64,000 nt of DNA from Capsaspora owczarzaki ATCC 30864 (Eukaryota; Opisthokonta; Filasterea), in contig NW_011887303.1 in NCBI RefSeq assembly GCF_000151315.2, forward strand, positions 953,503 to 1,017,502, written 5' to 3'. This document shows positions 25,172-37,043 of the stretch, one piece after another. Numbering within the stretch: the stretch's first letter is position 1; every line of letters begins with the position of its first letter. The position numbers and the translations under genes are program-made. The notes beneath the pieces were generated by a model. That model worked only from the letters and a program-made list of their open reading frames with translations, ran no database searches and was not told the origin of the DNA.

Positions 25172-27106
25172 TGCGGGAGATGGTCAAGAACCAGAGGATG
25201 CTGGTCGTCGAGTCTGACGGAGCAACCAGGCGAACGTATATGGCATCACCACCATCAAGATCAAGCAGCCGAGACGATGCACGGATGGCTGACTCGAGCA
25301 AGAGGAGCAACAAGTGGCGATCGAGCGACGAGGACGGCGACGAGGACGATCACGACGGCCAGAATGACAATCTGCTCAGATTGGTCGACGAGAAGCATCC
25401 CGAGGCATCGTCATTCGCTCAGCTCTTGAAGGTTGGTACATTACAGTGTGTTCAACGTGGAGAGCGGGATTGGAAATGCTGCTGGATCTGATTTTTGACT
25501 TTAATCGATCTTTTGTGTTGTTGACTTGCCGCTTGCTTGAGCAGGCAGTGTTCCTTCCCGATGGATACCCAGACAGCGTCAGCGCAGATTACGCATCCTA
25601 CCAACGTTGGGACACGGTGCGCAACTCAAAAAGACAAATCCCTCTCCTGTCTGTTTTGTTTGATTGGCAATTCTTCCCTGATTTGTTTTTGGTTTTGTTT
25701 GTTCGGTCTGCGCGCAGCTGCAAGCTTTCTGCAGTTCCATCAATGGCAGCCTGGCCACACTAGCAGTGCTGAAGGGAGTCGGCGTAGGGGATGAAACGGC
25801 GACTGCGACGGCTGCGGCAGTCTCTTGGATGCTTCGTGACGGCGTTGGGATGCTCGGACGGATTTTCTTTGCTTGGCAAAAGGGTCCAGCGTTGGACGCA
25901 AACGCAAAGCGCTGGCGCCTCGTAGCTGACATTTTCAACGACCTGGCCATGTTTGTCGAACTGCTGTCTCCACTGGTTGGAGAGTGGTTTCTAGCGTTTG
26001 CCTGCCTCGGCTCGGTGTTACGATCCATCGTCGGTGTCGCTGGCGGGGCCACGCGGGCGGCCATCACGCAGCATCAGGCGCGGCGCAACAACCACGGCGA
26101 TGTCAGTGCCAAGGACGGCAGTCAGGAGACGCTGGTGAATCTCGCGGCGCTTCTCGTGTCGCTCTGGTTGCTCCCTGCCCTCGGCTCCGACCATCCCACC
26201 CTTGTGTGGCTCTTGTTTTGCTCGTTTACGTCGCTTCACCTCTTTGCCAACTACCGGGGTGTTAGAGCGACCGTCTTTGACACGTTTAATCGCGAAGTGC
26301 GTTCGCGCACCCAACTTGGCTTTTGTTTGGTTTTTTTTTTTTTTTTTTTGGGTTCATGAACTCACCATTGAAACTGCGGTCGGCTTGTATCTCTCGACAG
26401 AGGCTGTTTATTGTCGCCAGTGATTACATGCAAAGACCATCGGCGGCCACAACGCTCACTCCAAGGTTGACTGCGGAACAAGAGCGATTTTTGTTGTTTC
26501 GAGGTGAGTTCCCGCTGTTAGAGCTCCTTCCAAGTTGTTTCGCTTTTGTGGATCCGTTTGTGGATGAGTGACTATTGCCTGGTGGATGCCCGTTCACAGA
26601 GCCCTTGACAATCGACCTTGGAGCGCAGCTCAAGTCGTGCTCGGCGGCCAGTCAGGAGTTGTTTCAACATGGCGCGCAGCTGGCCCATCCCTTCATTCTG
26701 TACTCGGAAAATTCTACAACAGCCCGCATCCTTCTCAGCGACGCTGCTTCAAACAGTGATCAGATTTGCAGCTTTGCGGCGGCCTACTTCCAGCTTGCGA
26801 TCGATCCGTCCAGGCCGGGCCCAGCACACACCAAAGCTCTTCGTGACGCGTTGCGATCTCGGAATTCAGGTTTGTTCCAGACTTGGCGTGGCTTGTTCCA
26901 GACTTGGCGTGGCTTGTTCCAATTTGTCACCATCCGCTCATTTTTGTGTTGTTTTTCAATGACCAGCGCGCATTCAACTCGAGTCTGTGCGATTGGCCCA
27001 AACAATGCTCGAATCGGCAGCTCGAGCTGGATGGGACTTGTCTCGGTCTGCGTTGATGCCCAGCGAATGGCGTTGGACCACATCTGTTACCCCCAAACGC
27101 GGCTGA
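25036..27106 (+). CDS. RUSF1: RUS1/DUF647 family protein (RUSF1, C16orf58 orthologue), 6 exons, 519 aa
   Basis: Exons 25036-25431, 25545-25616, 25718-26296, 26401-26503, 26600-26869, 26967-27106. The ROOT UVB SENSITIVE family is conserved from plants to animals, and its biochemical role is still unclear. Diagnostic family blocks are near perfect: FLPDGYPDSVSADY; SSINGSLATLAVLKGVGVGD; GMLGRIFFAW; DANAKRWRLVADIFNDLAM; VAGGATRAAITQHQARRNN, then DVSAKDGSQETLVNLAALL. Hydrophobic stretches around residues 250-350 fit the membrane-associated helices of the family. The C-terminus GWDLSRSALMPSEWRWT matches the usual end of the family. The Ala/Arg/Ser-rich first 60 residues (poly-Ala about 35-45) are not conserved, so an internal ATG at about 25179 (MVKNQRML) is an alternative start. 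Confidence 0.9.
26871..26918. repeat. 21-bp tandem duplication in RUSF1 intron 5
   Basis: TTGTTCCAGACTTGGCGTGG is followed directly by a second copy and the start of a third. It lies in the intron between the last two RUSF1 exons, so it does not affect the protein. Each copy contains CCAG, which could act as a weak decoy acceptor. Confidence 0.8.
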
Positions 27107-27281
27107 GAAGGGGTTTTGCGTTGGATGTATAAAAAAAAAGAAAACAAAAAAAGCAAAAGAGTAATATTTGTAATGAGACAGCAACCGTGGATGTGCACAT
27201 ACGCTAAACAGTCACGCACACACACGCACACACAAAAAGCCACCAAACAGAAACCGAGGCGCACAACCATAGAATGTGGCT

Positions 27282-30200
27282 TTAAAAGTCCTCTTTCAAG
27301 TAATTCATGGGAACAACACCTCGTTGGCTAGTCCTCTGATTGAGTGCGACACCCCACCCGTCGTTTCCGATCTGGAGCACTTTGACGCGATCGCCAGCCT
27401 TGAGTGCCAGCTCATCGCCGCGATTCGCCGTGTAGGCATACTTGGCCTTGTACATTTTGCCCGCCGAAGAGGCAGCATCCAGCTTGAGCGTAGCAGACGA
27501 TCCCGTGCTGGGCAGAGGCGCTGAGGCTGGTGGTGCTGGAGTGGTAGTTTTCAGCGCAGGAAGGACCGGAGTGGCGGCGGCCAGCACGGGCATCGCAACT
27601 GCCGCCTGAACGCTTTGAACATCGTCGTAAATTGAGTCTGCAGGTGCTGCGGCAGCGCTGTCCTGGACAGTTGCGTATGGCGAAGGTTCTTCCTGAGCTG
27701 CTGGCTTTGGAGTTCCGTTGCGAGCGGGGAGAACAGCCACCGCTTCAGCCGCTTCGACCGAGTCGGCCACGGGAGAAATGGGGGTGGTGGGCGTGCGCGG
27801 ACGTTCCATCGCCGGTGCAGATGATTGCGCGAGGGGCGACGAAAGTGTGGGCGAGCTTCCGCTGGGTCGCGAAAGGGGTGCGACGGGGGCCATTGCAGGC
27901 GTCGATCGGGCGCTCGGCGGCGCAGGCGGTGCTTTGGTTGGTTGATTTTTCTTTGGCTTGATGGCGGTTGCAGGATCCTTGATTGCTTCCTTCCATTGGT
28001 CGGGCACATTCTCGGCCTGACAGCGAAAATGCGAGGGTAGACCAAAAAAAGAAATCAAGGTCAGACAATCAGCAACGTGCATATGGATGACAACCCCTTG
28101 GCACGACTACGAATAACAGCAACCAAAACCGTGACACGTTCCGAAACCAACAAACAAACAATCAAACCCAGGGCTCCCTACCTCAAACTTTTGCTCATTG
28201 GGGTTCCAGCCGACATGCGCAACATGCTCGAATGACTCGGATTTGGGCATGCTAATCATATTCTTGGTCAGCTTGACGCGAACAAGGTTCTCCTCGCCCG
28301 GCTTGCCCTTCTTGAGCTTCTTGGCGGCGCTTGCAGACATGGTGGAGAACTTGAGTTGCAACGCCGGGTCGGTCTCGTCGCCCGTTGGCTCGCTGCTGGA
28401 AGGAGCGCTGGGCACATCTCCGAAGGGATCCGCAATGGCGCTCGACTGCAAGCCAGCCGGCTGCTTCCGAATGGTCGTTGGCGACGCGACACGACTGGAG
28501 CTCGAGGGAGAACCAGGCGGGGGTGTGTTGGGCGAGGAGGAGGAAAAGGACGGCATGGATGGAGATCGGGGCGTGCTGGGACCAGGTGACGCCGGTGGCA
28601 AAGCGGTGGACGACACCTTGGAGGCGGCGGTGGGCAGCTTCACCTCCTCGACAAAGGACGCCGGGAAGGACCCAGTCTTTCCGCCAAGCTCACCTTCCCA
28701 CCAGGCGTCGGCGCCCTTCGCGTAGATGCGCAAGAGCGAGTTCTTGGCAAAAAGCAAGTCGTTGTCGCTGCCACCGACGACATCGTAGTCAAAGATGGCT
28801 CGTGCAACGCACAGCAGCGGGCGATTCTCGTTGCCGGCCGCTGGAGGGGCGTCAGCGAGAGCGCTGGCTTGCGCGATCAAAGTCTTGGCGTCCATATCAG
28901 GGACGGCGACAAGCGTGGGCGTGGACGGTGCTGGCGAGCCCGCTCGAGGCGAGAGTGACGCGAGGGATGCTGGCGACGACACCAATGGCGAGGGCGGCGC
29001 GCCATGCATTGTACCTACCGCGGCGCGACTCGCGGGGCCCAGCCGAAGCGTGGCCACGGGATCGGCGCCACGTGCGATCGCCACCGAGGCCTCCAGTTGT
29101 CGCGATTCAAGCTCAAATTCATTGGCCTGGCGGATGCGGTCTGCTTCAGCTCGCCGACGGCGATCTTCCTCCTTGTGGCGTCGCTCGTCTTCGCGTCTTT
29201 GTCGCTCATCTTCGTCGGCCTGTTTCTTGGCCAGGCGACGATCCTCCTCTTCTCTGCGCTCGCGCTCGCGTTTTTCAGCGCGCTCCTCTTCCTCCCGCTT
29301 GCGTTCCGCCATGATGCGGTTGCGCTCATCTTCCTTTGCGCGTTCCTCGCGTTCTCGCTTTTCGCGCTTTGCGCCGCACGGCGGGAAATCGCAAAGCCAC
29401 TCAAAGCACTCGAACGCGCCGGGCGTCAGCCCCACGCAGGTGCGGTGGAACCAACGATCGCAGGCGCCAGGACCATTGCACAGCATGACGTCGTCCTCAA
29501 TGCGACGGCCACACTTGCCGCAAGGGTAGTCGGCGGGCTCCAGTCGCGCTGCGTGGGCCGCCATGAGCTCCTTCACCGTCCGCGAGAGCGCAATGCCTGC
29601 ATTCACGAGCAGTTGCGCGCCCAAATCGTCAATGCCCCCGCTCGAGTTTGTGCCGCTAATCCCCTTGACGCCTTGCAATAGAGTTGTCAAACAGGAGGTG
29701 AGACGGCCTTGTAGTCCGAGAATGAGTGCAACGCGCTGGCCGTTCGAATCGCACTCCTCCATCAGCTTTTTCACAGTGGTCACGATGGAGGTGGCCAAGT
29801 CCACGAGGGCATCCTTCGGGGTCGTGTTGGCTTTGGCGTTCTGCACGAGCTTGTTGACAAGCTTCAACGCCGTCAGCACGACTGCGTCCAACGTGACTGT
29901 CTTTGTGATCTTTGCTGCCGACATGGCCGGAGCGACCTGGATGACAAGTTGGACGGAACAGGGAGGAGGGAAAACAAAGTGAGCACTAAAATCATCACCA
30001 AAATAAAAGAAAGACAAAAGCAACAACAAAGCAACGTCAAATACGTACCGCAGGCGGCGTGGCTGTCGGCAACGGCGAACTGGAAATGGATCCGACAGGA
30101 GAAACAGGACTGCCAGTGGAAAGTATGTCGGATGTGGTCTGGATGAGACCTTTGGCGGAGGCGACGAGCTGCTGGACGACAATCGAACCGTCTTGGCCGG

Positions 30201-30756
30201 ACGACACGGCTTTGGCTCGACCGATAAAGTCGCTCAGCTGCGCAACGAGCGACTGGGGCATGTTTGGCACGAGCTCTTTGACAGTCTTCACAACAGTGGC
30301 GGCGGCTTGGATGACGCCTTCATAGTTTTTCTGCTGCACCTCACGCACAAGCGCGACAATGTCGGCATTGAGGGTGTCCAGCGTTGCGGGTCGAGCAGGT
30401 GCCGGCACAGATGCGAGGGCTGCAGGCGGGGCGCGCGCAGCTGGTCCTCGCCCCACAGGCGCCGATGCCAGCGCGGCTGGAGGGAATGATGTGGCAGACG
30501 CGGTCGGTGTGGCGGGTTTGGACGAGGACTTTTGGGCAAGCTCGCCGATAAACTCGAGCAGGTCTTCGCGATGGCCCAACGACGACACGCCGAGCTTCTC
30601 GAGCTTGTCATCGGTCAGCTTGACCAATCGCTTGCCCGAAATGTTGTTTTGCACAAAGGCAGGCGCGTATGCAGCGAATGTGCTGCCTGACAGCTCTTTG
30701 AGCCACGCTTCGACGTGCGCTTCTGTCCACGCGTCGACGTCTGCAGGGAGTACCAT
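27282..30756 (-). CDS. SAM-PHD-SH3-CRIB-SH3 scaffold protein, 3 exons, 1065 aa
   Basis: Exons 30756-30049, 29936-28182, 28016-27282. Domain order: SAM (about 6-70; VEAWLKELSGSTFAAYAPAF, then LVKLTDDKLEKLGVSSLGHR); two similar helical segments (VVKTVKELVP near 150 and IVTTVKKLMEE near 290); PHD-type zinc finger (about 373-430; CGKCGRRIEDDVMLC, then CDRWFHRTCVGL, then CDFPPC); Arg/Glu-rich coiled coil (about 430-540); SH3 (about 612-672; AIFDYDV, DAWWEGELGGKTGSFPASF); CRIB/PBD (about 798-835; MISMPKSESFEHVAHVGWNP, then VPDQWKEAI), the signature of Cdc42/Rac effectors such as PAK and WASP; Pro/Ser-rich linker; C-terminal SH3 (about 1006-1065). It should bind GTP-loaded Cdc42 or Rac through CRIB and proline-rich partners through SH3. 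No kinase or WH2 domain is present, so it is a scaffold. I know no animal or fungal protein with this order. The exon junction splits the CRIB motif. Confidence 0.87.
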
Positions 30757-31519
30757 TGTTTTGTGCGCACAGCGGCTGCGTGGGGAACTGTCAAAATCAG
30801 GAATAGTCCTCCTAGTGAATATCGGCCTGAAATGTTCACGACGAAGCGGGTTGTGCTCTCGTCTCGCCCGAGAAAAAGGAGTTTCCGACCCAAGAAGAGG
30901 AAGTCTGTAACAAAGGCACGAAACACACACACGGAACTGAGTGACATTTGATCTCATCGACTCCTCATACAAAATGCAACTCTTCATAACAAAACAGGCG
31001 ACAAAAATGAGTAATAATCCGCAAATTTTTATTTTATGATTTTTTTATTATTTTTGATTTTGATTTTGATTTTGGTTGTTGTTTTTGTGAATCACCGCTC
31101 CATCTCTCTCACTCTCGTTCACTCTGTCTCTCTCTCTCTCTCTGCCATGCCATCTCATCGTAAATAGGTCGACCAAAAAGGCACAGCCGGAATGGCGAAG
31201 CAACACAACCTGGCAAACGAAAAAAAAAAAAATTAAAACAAAAAGGAAAGAAATAAAAAAAAAAAACACTGTGAAATTGCATTGCAAAAAAAAACAACAA
31301 GAAAATAAAAATAATAAAAAAATAAAAAATAAAAACAAATGCCAAAAAAGACAAAAAAGACTTGAATAAGAAAAAGCAACGAAAGAGACACGAAAGCGAC
31401 AGAACGACAGAGAAGCGAGACGCACACACTCTGACAATAGCGACACAAGCCTGACAGAACGAGAGGGGGTATCAAAATGAGGAGGAAGCAAGGAGGAGCA
31501 ACACGAAAAAGAAAAGAGT

Positions 31520-31555
<36 letters not shown>

Positions 31556-32642
31556 AGCGACGGGTGAAAAAAGTACAGCGAGAGAATGACATGCGCTTTG
31601 GAGATCCAAGACAGGGGGCAACACCAGAGCAGGGAACGGGACCCAGGGTTGACGCAGCAGAGGGCATTCGATGGCAATTTGGGGGGGGGTTGGGTGGGAG
31701 GTCGAGGTTGGGAGACGGGGGTGACCGAGGATGGGTGAGATTGGGATTCCAGCCCCGCAAGATTTGGCTTTGAGAAAAAAAAAAAAAAAAGATGTTGATG
31801 AAGACGAGACGAGAGGAGAGGGGGATCAAACAGAGACAGCGACGTGCAGAGGACGTGGTGGTGACAACGGAGGGGAGGAGGAATAGCCACGTCCCAAGCG
31901 AAGAGAGCGCTTGTGTGCGGAGGAAAGGACGGGAAAAGGGAAAAAGGAAAAGGGAAAAAAAAAAAAAAAAAAAAAAATCATTGACATTGATGGACTCAAA
32001 GCGTTTTTTAGTGAGCAACTCTGTAGGCAAATTTGCAGGGAGCTGGGTACGTGTTTGTACTGCGCGATGGTGATATTTAGTAAGGAAATAAAACGTCTTA
32101 AAAAACCTACAAAAAAACAATAAAAAATAAAATAAAATGAACTGAGGCATTGAAATTGAATTGCAGGTCGAAAGTAATCCGACAATCCACGACCACCTAT
32201 GGAGGTGGGATAAGAGATCGAAAAGAAGGAAAAAAGTTCACGTTGCCCCTGGCTCGAGAAACTGAGATTTGTTCGTCTCATGCGATTTCGCCCATCTCGT
32301 TTCTCATGCTGCCGTCCTCTGTCGCTGGTGGTGTAGAAATCTGTGGCGAAGGACAACTCGATCGCAAGTACAACACCGACAGCATTAAATGCATTCATTC
32401 GACACAGAAAACACGGGTGAAAAGAAAAAAAAAAGCAAAGCAAGACCTATCAAAGTTGAAAGTTCGCATCATGAAGAGACAGGAAGAACGAGCGAGAACG
32501 AATGCCAACGCAATTGAAATCGAGGAATACGACTGATGGGGAGGTGGTGTTGAAACAGCATTTGTGCCAGTCCGTTTCAACCGGAAACGAAAAACCAACA
32601 AGACAAAAAGCAAAAAAAGCAAAAAAACAGCCACCGCTCACT
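30757..32642. other. Homopolymer-rich spacer upstream of the CRIB scaffold gene
   Basis: About 1.9 kb without a supportable gene. It holds the promoter and 5' UTR of the CRIB gene and the 3' UTR of the PH-SH2 gene. It is strongly A-rich on the + strand from 31000 on, with an A31 run at 31521-31551 and further A runs near 31770 and 31955-31977. Lys/Phe-rich open frames here are products of these runs. Confidence 0.6.
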
Positions 32643-33878
32643 TCAAGACACGACGCCCTTCAAGATTCGCAGATTGTCTGTGGCGTTTGGCAATGTGCTG
32701 GTGTGGTAGTGTTTCAAGAGATCCAATTCCGAGGTGAAAGTCTTGTCGTCGGCGATAGAGTACGAGTTGCGCTCGGAAAAGATCTTGTAATGCCGAACTC
32801 GGTCGTAGCCCATAACCGAGAGAACATGCTTGCCCGGCTGTGTTTCAGAGCAACGGATGAGGAAGGCGCCCGCGGCTTGTGTCATGAGCTTGGCCTCGGC
32901 GACTTCGCGCGAAATTTCCCTGTAAAACCACCGTGCGTCTTCCACGCAGGTGAGTGGTGGTCGCACAGCAGGAGCGCTACCCCTGCCGCTGACGCCGCCG
33001 GGGCGAGCCATTGGATGGTTGCCTGGCAGCGGCGGCGGGGTGTGAACGCCACCACCACCACTACCACGAGCCGGCAGTTCGGGTGCGCCACGGGGCTTGT
33101 TATCGCGTGACACTGGCGGCAACGCTGCGGGGCTGTTGTGGCCGCCGTGCGATGGGTACGAGTGGCCGATAGGTTGGCCGTCGTCAAAGACGTCGTCGTA
33201 GGGATGTAGACCTCCTTCTTCCTCGTCTGACTCGAGATCGACATAGTCGCCGTTGTGGACATCGTCGTCGTCGTCATCGTCGTCCTCGAGTTGGATGTAC
33301 GCATCGCCCTCTGCTCCCGGCTCGAGATCGTGGTAGTCGTGTGCGGCGTCGTAGCTGTCAAAGTCGTAAATGTACGAGCCTTCGCCTTGGCCAGGCACCG
33401 GAGGCGCGTGCGCAGGCGAGCCGCCCAGCGACAGCGACGAGCGGGCAGAGGTGAGTGGTGCAGGTGCACGGGCGGGGGGTGTCGAGGGCGCGCCGCCAAC
33501 AAACGATGGGCGCTGGACAAAGCGCGCGGCTTCTGTTCGGAAGACCTTGAGCCACGCCTCCATGTCTGTCAGCGAGGCTGCTGCAAGGTATATGGGGTTG
33601 ATGGACGGGCTTTTGGGCACGAGGCGCATGACATGCTGGACCTTTCGGAACTCTGACTTGCCCTCAAAGTCAAACAAGACCAGCGGGTACTGCTCCTGCG
33701 AGCTCGATGCCGTCGCGGTCTTGTAAATGTAGACGCATCCGGCGCGCACCAGAATGTACCGCAACTTCCAGCTGCCCATCGCGCCCGTGAGCTTGCGCAA
33801 AAAGCCGAATCGAGCACAGCCCGCGCGCTTGAGGTCGGGTGCCGAGACGTTCGACAGCGGAATGGCGCTTGCACTCAT
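32643..33878 (-). CDS. PH-SH2 adaptor (SH3BP2-like architecture), intronless, 411 aa
   Basis: Single exon from ATG 33878. N-terminal PH domain (about 15-130): FGFLRKLTGAMGSWKLRYILV at its start, then FRKVQHVMRLVPK, closing with the PH-type helix DMEAWLKVFRTEA. The middle (about 140-310) is Pro-rich and very acidic, with tyrosines in docking-like contexts (YIYDFDSYD, DYHDLEPG, AYIQLEDD, DYVDLESDEE, PYDDVFDD). C-terminal SH2 (about 315-405): WFYREISREVAEAKL, then the phosphotyrosine pocket motif GAFLIRCSE with its Arg, then HYKIFSERNSYSIADDKTF. PH-acidic/Pro-SH2 is the layout of animal SH3BP2. This is likeness of architecture, not proof of orthology. It should link membrane phosphoinositides to tyrosine-phosphorylated proteins. 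No intron is present, unlike most neighbours. Confidence 0.88.
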   Translation of the reverse strand: MSASAIPLSNVSAPDLKRAGCARFGFLRKLTGAMGSWKLRYILVRAGCVYIYKTATASSSQEQYPLVLFDFEGKSEFRKVQHVMRLVPKSPSINPIYLAAASLTDMEAWLKVFRTEAARFVQRPSFVGGAPSTPPARAPAPLTSARSSLSLGGSPAHAPPVPGQGEGSYIYDFDSYDAAHDYHDLEPGAEGDAYIQLEDDDDDDDDVHNGDYVDLESDEEEGGLHPYDDVFDDGQPIGHSYPSHGGHNSPAALPPVSRDNKPRGAPELPARGSGGGGVHTPPPLPGNHPMARPGGVSGRGSAPAVRPPLTCVEDARWFYREISREVAEAKLMTQAAGAFLIRCSETQPGKHVLSVMGYDRVRHYKIFSERNSYSIADDKTFTSELDLLKHYHTSTLPNATDNLRILKGVVS

Positions 33879-34541
33879 GATCTGGTTGGAGATGTTGATG
33901 TCGAGTGGGGGCAGAGTTAGGGAATGCGATGAGCAAGAAGCAGGGTGGGTGGGGGGGGTGATCAGGCGACAAGCCGGACAGAGCGAGAAGAAGAAGAAGG
34001 AGTGAAACACAAAACAACAAGAGAGAAGGGAAAAAAAAAAAAAAAAAAAAAAAAAGAGTGAAGCAAAACGCAGTAGGATCACGTCTTTAAAATGGAACGA
34101 GTTTATACGGCGACTCATGCGAACCGAGTACCCGGTTGTAGCTATCGAAAAAAGGCAGGTTTTTTTTCCTTTGGGGGTTTCACTCGTTTGTTCCACCCAC
34201 CCCCCGTCTCCACTGCGCCGCTCTCCATTCCATCCCGTTCTTGCCAGCTCCAGTCCTCACACTTCTCGCTCGTTGGTGTCTTGTCTTCGTTGTTGCATCG
34301 CGTCTTTCGCAGCAGAGCGCGGCGTTCTGAGGCCGTCCTTATTTTTTTTTTATTATTTTGTTTAGATCCCTTTTTTTTTTTTTTTTTTTGGAAGCCTGAC
34401 TCCCGAATGGAAGCCTCAGCAAAGCGGCTCTTGGGGAGGAGGCAAGGGGGGGGGGGTGGAATGAAGCTTGCTAAAAACCCTTAGTAAGAGACGCAAAAAG
34501 TGATTATCAACGCGGCAAAGCGGTAAGCAACCTTTTGCCGC

Positions 34542-34576
<35 letters not shown>

Positions 34577-36269
34577 CACCATCGAGTCTTTCCCCTTCGT
34601 TCGCCGTGGGTGGCCGACGTCGGCGACGCAATCCAAGGAGAGATCCATGAGAGCTGACCATCAGTCGAGTGTGCTGCTCTCGCCCCCCCCCCCCGCCTGC
34701 GACTGGGCCTCGGATGGGGTGTCCAGCGTGTCAGCAGAAAGTGGGAACAGCCAAAGGCTTGACAGCGCGCGATCCCAGCGCCCCAAAGCCCACCACAACC
34801 ACACGCGTGTTAGCACACCAGACTGGCTACAGGCACTCGCTGATGTCCCCCCTCCCCACGGCAAGGCTGAGGTGGAAGAGTGCAAGCGAGGAGACAGCTG
34901 ACACGCCTCGCGCTCCTTCCAAAGCACCAACCACCCCCTGCACGACGCTGCTGCTGGAACGAGGCTTGTCACAAGAATGACGAGGATTGACGAGGAGCAT
35001 GGCAACGTTTGGTGGAAGTGCGATGGAAGAGCGAACATGCAGCAAAACAACAGGTGATGATGATCGACACATACAAAAAAAAACAACGAAAACAACCACA
35101 AAAAAAAAAAAGAATAACAATAACAAGCAAAAGGAGAACTGATCCGGATTCCCTTGACGACCGACCCGCGACATCAGCATGAAGAATCGGCGCGACGTCA
35201 CAAGGTCGCAAAGTGCAGTGAACAGCGTCGGTTATTGGTGTGGTGATTGCGATTTTGCTGATGGATGAACGACCGTAGAGCTCGCATTGCACGCGCTAAA
35301 TCGTCCCTCTCCACGCTTTTGACGTTGTGTTACAAAGCAAACCCCCCCCCCGCGCATCGCCGCAGGGGATCAGGTCGTCAGGACACTTTGAGTGTGATTT
35401 TTGATGGATACAGTACCATCCCATCCCTCCTCAAACAAGCCAGGTGGGGCTTGGTTTTGCGGGTTTTCGTTGCTTTTGTTTGTTGTTTGCCGTTCGGTCG
35501 CTCTCTTCACCATCCTTCACACCATCCGCCTGCTCGTCGCTGTTCCGACAACCCCTTTTCAATGCACTTGACAGTTCTTCCTTTCTGATGATGACGCACT
35601 TTCATTTTTGGACAAAGTGTCATTGACTCAGTTCTTGTTTTTCCCGTTTTTGTCTTTGTTCATTTTCTTGAGAGTTTGAGGTGAGTTTGGCTTTTCAGTT
35701 GTTGTTGCCTTTTTTTCAACTGCACACGATCCAAGTCGCTAGTGGTTGGTGTTACGAGAAGTGCAAATCGAGCAAAGCGAACAAAGCGAGAAGGAGCAGG
35801 AGGAGGAGGCGAGACAGCATCCGTGAGAGCGGGGGCACAAGCGCGAGCTGAGAGTGAGTCCCACCTCTCTGTCACGCGTTCCCCTCTCGCTCGAGAGCAA
35901 AAGCGAGCACACACACAACAGTGACATGAGCCCAGCGCGGACGCCGCTGCAATGCAGACGTGCCAGATGCATGTCTTGTTTTGTGATTATTCCCATTATT
36001 TGCATGATGTTTTTTTTTTTTGATGTTTTATTCTGAGCTCCTTTTTTGGACTTGTCGGCTTTTTTTTTTCCTTTTTTTTTTTTTTTTTGGCGCGAGTGTT
36101 CACCTCTTTGGCCTGCCACTGCGCCGCGCACCCGCTGCCGAGCACCCAGCCCCCAATGGTCGTCGTTGTGTCGGCGCATGTGGAGAGTGCCCATCGCGAC
36201 GGATGCGACCGATGAGGGGGGACGAAGAGGGGTTTGGCTCCGAACGCGTCTGGATTTGTTGGCTGGAGT

Positions 36270-36305
<36 letters not shown>

Positions 36306-37043
36306 AACAAAAGCAAAAAAATGAGACAACAGTTGATCTGTGGGGCCCGAGCGGGGCGTGACGGCTGGTGCATGCTGATCGCGCTCGCTGCGGCTTGTGG
36401 ATGGCGGTGTTGCTGGCGAGCACGACGACGCGTGTGCGCAGCATCGGCGGCAGCAGCAGCGCTCGGCGTGTGGCTGCAACGACGCAGAAGCAAACGCATG
36501 GCAGGCGCCAAAAAAAAAAAAAAAAAAAAAAGTTGTACCACCACCACCGCCGCGAATCGATCGTTCGTGCGGTCGCTTTCTGCGCTGGATGGCTTGCTCT
36601 CTCGGGATGTGCCGCGTGTGTCGTGCCCTGCCCCTGGGTCGGGCGCAATCCAAGCCAGCCAGCCAGCGAGCGAGCGAGCGCTGCAGCCAAGCTTTGCACT
36701 CGATTTTTTTTACTTTTATTTATTTTTATTTTTTTTTTCAACTTGCAATGTTTTTTTTTTTTTTTGTTTTTTTCGGGTTTGTTTACTTCTTTTTTTCATC
36801 CTTTTGCCATCTTTTTTTTTTTTTTTTTTTTTTTTTCTTCATCCTTTTTCTTCATTCTTCTTCATTGCAACAGTCAGTCATGTTGACCTTTTTTGAATGG
36901 CCTTTTGAGTGGTCGTTTCTGATGGCTTGTTTTGTTGTGCTCAAAATTCCATGCAACCGTCGCTCACTTCACTTCACTGAACAAACCCCGCTTCACACAG
37001 TCAACAACGCCGCCAAAAAACTCCCATTTTGAAAAAAACAACC
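33879..37043. promoter_or_regulatory. 3.2-kb divergent spacer between two SH2 adaptor genes, rich in poly(A)/poly(T)
   Basis: No gene found. It separates the outward-facing PH-SH2 (-) and SAM-SH2 (+) genes and is the longest gene-less stretch in the window. Homopolymer runs: A25 at 34031-34055, T near 34371-34389, A33 at 34543-34575, A32 at 36272-36303, A22 at 36510-36531, T25 at 36812-36836. A 5'-UTR intron for the SAM-SH2 gene is possible: a donor-like GAG/GTGAGT near 35680 and an acceptor-like TTGCAACAG near 36870. Poly(dA:dT) tracts commonly exclude nucleosomes, so a long open regulatory region is plausible. Confidence 0.5.

Noticed and set aside
31048-32634. Phe/Lys-rich frames on both strands
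   Set aside because: They come from A and T runs, have no recognisable domain and lie between genes.
36000-36900. Several overlapping frames with Phe or Lys runs near the SAM-SH2 gene
   Set aside because: Homopolymer products in a spacer. No consistent frame, splice pattern or family resemblance.
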